A stretch of DNA of 64,000 bases from Bacillota bacterium (GTDB lineage: Bacteria > Bacillota > Clostridia > Lachnospirales > Anaerotignaceae), in assembly GCA_019422105.1 (NCBI GenBank), contig JAHZDZ010000009.1:1-64000 (forward strand). The letters run 5' to 3'. Under the pieces are notes generated by a model. It worked only from the letters and a program-made list of their open reading frames with translations, had not been told where the DNA came from and ran no database searches. Position 1 is the stretch's first letter. Every line of letters begins with the position of its first letter. Positions 59,787 through 64,000 of this stretch are shown in pieces. The position numbers and the translations under genes are program-made.

Positions 59787-59807
59787 AGAAACCGACTTTT
59801 TACATGC

Positions 59808-59813
59808 TATAAT
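59808..59813 (+). promoter_or_regulatory. -10 element of the partial SLH gene
   Basis: TGC-TATAAT, extended -10; 41 nt after the start of the TTAA direct repeat, as in the 49.1-kb promoter. Confidence 0.5.
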
Positions 59814-59925
59814 AAATTTATAATTATGTAAGTATTCTCTTTTCGCGGGCAACAAAATATTGTGAGAAACAGTATCTGTCTGGCAGGGGGACTGGCACAG
59901 GCGGGTTAAAAAGGAGGAATGGTTT

Positions 59926-62900
59926 ATGAGGAGAAGAGGCAAGATATGTGCGATGCTGCTTTCAGCCATATTGGTGGTATCACAGACCGGCGGCCTTTCT
60001 TTATTTGCGGCAGAGACAATACAGGCGGGCGGCAGGATAACGGCATTTCTGCCTTTGGAGCAAAGTGCTGTGTCAGTAGCCTTTGGGACGGAGGATTTGA
60101 AGGGTGTTCTGCCGGACACGATACAGGTAAAAATGGAACTTGCGGAGCAGGATATTTCTTCTGTTGAGTCTGAGGGAGAACCCGAAATCGCAGCAGAAAT
60201 AACGCCTGCAGAGACAGCCGAAAAAGGAAATGGGGAAACAGGGACTAAAACGGAAATAACTACGGCAATTTCCATAAGGCATTGGATACCGCAAGGAGAA
60301 TATGACGCTGAGACGCCGGGACCTTACAGCTTCACACCGGAGATTTCGGACGCCTTTGAGATGGAAAAGGGATTGACAGCTCCCATTTTTACGGTGAATG
60401 TAGAGCCAAGAGAGGAAGAGGAAAAGCGGAGTGAGGTCCTGCCTTTCGCGGAAAACGGGTTACAGGGTATGCCGGGGGAGACCCGGAGCAACAATTCCGC
60501 TACAATATTCGGACTTACCGTCATAGCCGGCAATGGAGGGGATGTAACCGCTGATTTGATAAATGGTTTTACACTGAACCAAAGCGGGACCTATACTATC
60601 ACTGGAAATTGGGAAGGGCAAGGACTTCCTGCGAATAAAAAGGTTATTACGGTGAAATCCGGCGTTACCGCCAATGTGGTGCTGGATAATGCGGGCATCA
60701 TAGCATCTACGGATGTATCGGATAAAGAATTAAATGTCTGCGCTTTTTCCATAGAAAGCGGGGCTGATGTGACCCTTACAATACCACGGGGAAAAAGCAG
60801 CGTGTTCCAAAGCGGCAATTCCTACGCGGCGGTGGAGGTTCCTCCGGGAGCAAGGCTTACCATAGACGGAGCGGGAGAATTTTTTGCTACCGGCGGTTGC
60901 CAGGCGGCAGCCATAGGCGGCAGTTTTGAATCAGCCTGCGGAAACGTAACGATTAAGGGGGATGTCGCTGTGCTGGCAGTAAACAGCCCTTATATTTTCC
61001 ATAAGGAAGGCGGCGGGACCAACAGAAACTATTACAGCGGCGCCTGCATAGGCGGCACCTATAGTAATAAGTTTGATAACCTTAAGGAAAGCGCAGGCGA
61101 GATTACTATTACGGAAAACGCTAAAGTAACAGCCTATTGCAAAGGCACCGGTGCGGGAATTGAAGGTAAAAAAATCACCATATCGGGCAATGCTGAGGTA
61201 AATAGCGCAACCATTGACACAAGTCTAGACTCTCATGCCCCTCAGAGCGGCTGCCCGGCAATCGGATGCTTCGTGGGCTATGGCGGTGAAATCATAATAA
61301 CCGACAGTGCAAAGGTTACGGCCAAAAGCAACGGAGACGGTGCCGCCATAGGTTGTGAATCCAACAGCGCTATTTCAATTGACATGGAAAATGATATCAG
61401 TATTACCATATCTGAAGACGCCGTTGTAGACGCTACCGCCACATACGGCGGCTCAGGCATTGGCAGTGGTATGTTGAGAAACGGCGGAAATATCAATATA
61501 CTTGACAGAGCCCAAGTGACAGCTCAGGGCGGTATGTTTGCGGCGGGAATCGGCGGCAGTTCAAGGTCGGATGATATTGCTCAGGGCGTTACCGGAAACG
61601 GCGGCAATATTACCATAAGAGGAGAGGCCGTTGTGGAAGCCACAGGCGGAGATTACGGAGCGGGCATCGGCTGCGGTGTTGCCGGTAACGGAGGCAATAT
61701 TTCCATTTCTGGTAATTCTCATGTCACAGCACATGGAGGCAAAAACGGAGCGGGAATCGGCGGAGGACATGCAAGCATGGGAGGCAATATCACCATATCC
61801 GGTGACGCCGATGTAAGGGCTTATGGCGCCGACTATGGTGCAGGCATTGGCGCCGGGACAGATGGGTCGTTAAATAATTCTAAAAACAGAAATATCACCA
61901 TAACCGGAAGGGCTTATGTTCTGGCCCAAGGCGGCAAATACGCCCCGGGAATAGGAAACGGACTGGATAGCGACTCCGGGTTTCATATTATTGTCATATC
62001 CGACAATGCCTGTGTGGACGCATTGGGAGGAGATTTTGGAGCAGGAATCGGCGGAGGACATAATAACTTTGGCGGTGAAATCACTATACGCGACAGCGCC
62101 TATGTCAAAGCCATAGGAGGCGAAGAAGCCGCCGGAATAGGCGGAGGCAGCAAGGGTTCCGGTGGTAAAATAAGCATTTCAGACAATGTATATGTCTATG
62201 CTGCGGGGAAAAACGGTGCGGACCATATCGGCGCGGGTTCTGGCGGCACACAGACACCAGAGGACTCCGTAGATATCACGGGAGGCATCATTTTTCAGCA
62301 TTCTGACGGTAAGGTATGGGGGAATGTGACACTGCCAACAACGGTAAACCCGCAGGCTACGTTAACTGATTATACGTCTGTGAGTAACGGAACAACACTC
62401 ACTGTGCCCAAGGATGTGACTCTTACCGTAAACCAGGGCCACAGGCTTCTTAATTTGGGTGTTGTTGACGGAGAGGGAACACTGACCGGTGACGGAGGGT
62501 TTGAAATAAACGGCAGCGGTGAGTACCGCTTAAAGGTACAGCGTACACTGGCTAAGCCGGAAGCAGAAGTTGTGGACCCAACGTATTTAACGCTTAAAGA
62601 GGCTAGGGCGTCAAGAATGGATTATGGCGGAGACAAGGTGGAATACGCCGTAAACACGGACAATAATATTCCCACCGACGGCTGGCAGTTATCAAGGACT
62701 TTTTACGGGTTGAATCCCGACACCGCTTATACCTTTTTTGCCAGGGTATCAGGCGGCAGGATTTATAAAGATGTAATTTCATCGGCGGAAATCTATACTT
62801 CGGAAAGCGCCAAAGCAGCGGCTGACGCATCGAGACTTATTGGAAACCAAACATATACCGTATCGCAGAAGGAAGCTAACACTGCGGAAGAAGTAAAAAA

Positions 62901-64000
62901 TTGGCTGAAAGACAAGGTGACATCTATTCCCGGGCTTTCCGATTTGGGTGTTACAGTGGGCGAAATAGAAATTGACAGTTTTTTAGCCGCGGAGACGGGT
63001 TTATCCTCCAAACCCAATGGAACTGACGGAAGCTTTACGTTCCATGTTCCCCTTTCAAAGGATACGGCGGAAAACACTGCTTACGGCTTGGGCACCATTA
63101 CGGCTGAGGTGTATACCTCCGGCGAAAGCGGGAATACAGGCGGTGGCGGAGGTTCTTCAAGTAAACCTGATGTGGCTACAAAGAACGGCGTAACAACAAT
63201 CACCACATCGGGAACGGTTTCGGAAAATACTGCGGAAAGGGCTTTAAAACAGGCTAAGGACAAGAATTCTCATACAATACTTGTTGATTCCTCAAATAAT
63301 AAAATTTCTCTGCCCAAAGGAATGCTTGAGAGTATGGCAAGGCAGACGAATGCCAAGCTTGAAGTATCGGCAAAGAATGGCAGGGTTTCGATACCGAACC
63401 AATTACTTGGCGTTTGGCAGGGTAAATTTACATTTATGTTTGATGACGGGGCGATAATAATCGCGGAAAACGGCAAGGAGCTGGGAGATATTGGCGTCAT
63501 TGGAATAACGCTGCCCTATGAGGAAAATCAGAATACAGGAAATGTGGCTGTGGAAATAGAAAATCCCGACGGGAAAAAGACTGTGATTGAAAACGTATAT
63601 GATGATAAGGGCTATCTCCATTTTGAGGCTGAAGGGACGGTGTCTTTTACCATATTAGATAACTATGTACCCAGCCAAAAGCCGGAAAATGCTCCTAATC
63701 CGTTTGGGGATATAGAAAACCACTGGGCAAAGGATTTTATACTGGAAGCCTATAGAGCAGGGTTATTCAGCGGCATAACAGACGATACATTTGAACCTGA
63801 CACGGTCATCACAAGGGGTATGATGATAGCAGTGCTTTATCGTATGAGCGGAGAAGAGGCTGAGAAATCGGAAAGCTTTACCGATGTGGCAAAAAGAGCG
63901 TATTACGCGTCGGCAGCGGCGTGGGCAGCAGAAACCGAAATAGTCAGCGGCTTTGACGATGGTACGTTTAAACCCGATGAACCTATCACCAGGGAACAGT
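59926..64000 (+). CDS. Large SLH-domain surface protein with beta-helix-like repeats (cut by window end)
   Basis: At least 1358 residues, still open at the last base. A signal peptide (about 1-28, ending LFAAE) and an acidic spacer precede a carbohydrate-binding-like region from about 200. About ten degenerate repeats follow (pattern G-G-N-I-(T/S)-I-S-(G/D)-x-A-x-V-x-A-x-G-G-x-x-(G/A)-A-G-I-G-G-G, about 400-770), consistent with a right-handed beta-helix. A fibronectin-like segment (YGLNPDTAYTFFARV), a Gly-rich linker, the same beta-module as in the 49-kb gene and SLH domains (FGDIENHWAKDFIL, FTDVAKRAYYASAAAW) follow. The final SLH is truncated by the window. AAGGAGG lies 9 nt before ATG 59926. 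Confidence 0.88.
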   Translation, partial: MRRRGKICAMLLSAILVVSQTGGLSLFAAETIQAGGRITAFLPLEQSAVSVAFGTEDLKGVLPDTIQVKMELAEQDISSVESEGEPEIAAEITPAETAEKGNGETGTKTEITTAISIRHWIPQGEYDAETPGPYSFTPEISDAFEMEKGLTAPIFTVNVEPREEEEKRSEVLPFAENGLQGMPGETRSNNSATIFGLTVIAGNGGDVTADLINGFTLNQSGTYTITGNWEGQGLPANKKVITVKSGVTANVVLDNAGIIASTDVSDKELNVCAFSIESGADVTLTIPRGKSSVFQSGNSYAAVEVPPGARLTIDGAGEFFATGGCQAAAIGGSFESACGNVTIKGDVAVLAVNSPYIFHKEGGGTNRNYYSGACIGGTYSNKFDNLKESAGEITITENAKVTAYCKGTGAGIEGKKITISGNAEVNSATIDTSLDSHAPQSGCPAIGCFVGYGGEIIITDSAKVTAKSNGDGAAIGCESNSAISIDMENDISITISEDAVVDATATYGGSGIGSGMLRNGGNINILDRAQVTAQGGMFAAGIGGSSRSDDIAQGVTGNGGNITIRGEAVVEATGGDYGAGIGCGVAGNGGNISISGNSHVTAHGGKNGAGIGGGHASMGGNITISGDADVRAYGADYGAGIGAGTDGSLNNSKNRNITITGRAYVLAQGGKYAPGIGNGLDSDSGFHIIVISDNACVDALGGDFGAGIGGGHNNFGGEITIRDSAYVKAIGGEEAAGIGGGSKGSGGKISISDNVYVYAAGKNGADHIGAGSGGTQTPEDSVDITGGIIFQHSDGKVWGNVTLPTTVNPQATLTDYTSVSNGTTLTVPKDVTLTVNQGHRLLNLGVVDGEGTLTGDGGFEINGSGEYRLKVQRTLAKPEAEVVDPTYLTLKEARASRMDYGGDKVEYAVNTDNNIPTDGWQLSRTFYGLNPDTAYTFFARVSGGRIYKDVISSAEIYTSESAKAAADASRLIGNQTYTVSQKEANTAEEVKNWLKDKVTSIPGLSDLGVTVGEIEIDSFLAAETGLSSKPNGTDGSFTFHVPLSKDTAENTAYGLGTITAEVYTSGESGNTGGGGGSSSKPDVATKNGVTTITTSGTVSENTAERALKQAKDKNSHTILVDSSNNKISLPKGMLESMARQTNAKLEVSAKNGRVSIPNQLLGVWQGKFTFMFDDGAIIIAENGKELGDIGVIGITLPYEENQNTGNVAVEIENPDGKKTVIENVYDDKGYLHFEAEGTVSFTILDNYVPSQKPENAPNPFGDIENHWAKDFILEAYRAGLFSGITDDTFEPDTVITRGMMIAVLYRMSGEEAEKSESFTDVAKRAYYASAAAWAAETEIVSGFDDGTFKPDEPITREQ

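Noticed and set aside
1..64000. tRNA or rRNA genes
   Set aside because: No cloverleaf-like segments with conserved GTTCGA-type T-arms or rRNA core sequences were noticed by eye; tRNAscan and barrnap were not available.

Overview
The window looks like the chromosome of an anaerobic, spore-forming member of the Clostridia, in the Lachnospiraceae/Anaerotignum-like range. This is inferred from gene content (SpoIIP, clostridial YchF and LepA, many SLH-domain surface proteins, a desulfoferrodoxin-type regulator), strong AGGAGG ribosome binding sites, intrinsic terminators and moderate GC. It was not tested by any search. No rRNA, tRNA or CRISPR array was seen.

Layout. 1-12.2 kb is mostly core: a small membrane protein, ychF, a small membrane protein on the minus strand, spoIIP, a five-gene carbohydrate ABC operon (binding lipoprotein, two permeases, ATPase, TIM-barrel isomerase/epimerase), an XRE regulator fused to a desulfoferrodoxin/superoxide-reductase-like domain, and lepA. 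12.7-18.7 kb holds two exported SLH proteins: a BspA-type leucine-rich-repeat protein and an M6 metalloprotease. 19.4-24.1 kb is a small catabolic locus: a ureohydrolase-family protein with one metal ligand replaced by Cys, a BCCT transporter, a methionine gamma-lyase-like PLP enzyme and a LysR regulator. 24.1-26.2 kb is a gene-poor tract of repeats, very short ORFs and a decayed IS3-type element. 26.2-30.0 kb is a tightly overlapping MarR-led operon: DUF1848 protein, nitroreductase, SPL-like radical SAM protein and Fpg. 30.4-37.4 kb is a GntR-controlled hydroxy-/sugar-acid catabolic cluster: RraA-type aldolase, beta-hydroxyacid dehydrogenase, GntP permease, CRYL1-like dehydrogenase and IlvD. 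38.4-64 kb is a cell-surface island: an 1804-aa secreted protein, a 2550-aa GLUG/SLH protein, an SLH protein cut by the window end, a membrane-anchored exported protein, and two two-component systems whose kinases have 7TMR-DISM-type sensor regions.

The most unusual feature is a family of roughly 300-bp intergenic elements: five near-complete copies, one internally deleted copy and two partial copies. They share a 5' segment with RNA-like hairpins and usually end in two intrinsic-terminator-like hairpins. Copies are mosaics of exchangeable 5', central and 3' modules. They abut the 3' ends of lepA and a histidine kinase, and lie upstream of surface-protein genes or gene remnants. A second regulatory signal is a CCTTAA-N6-TTAAGG box at exactly the same distance from the -10 element of two SLH genes that flank a two-component system. 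Operators could also be read directly for the MarR and GntR regulators.
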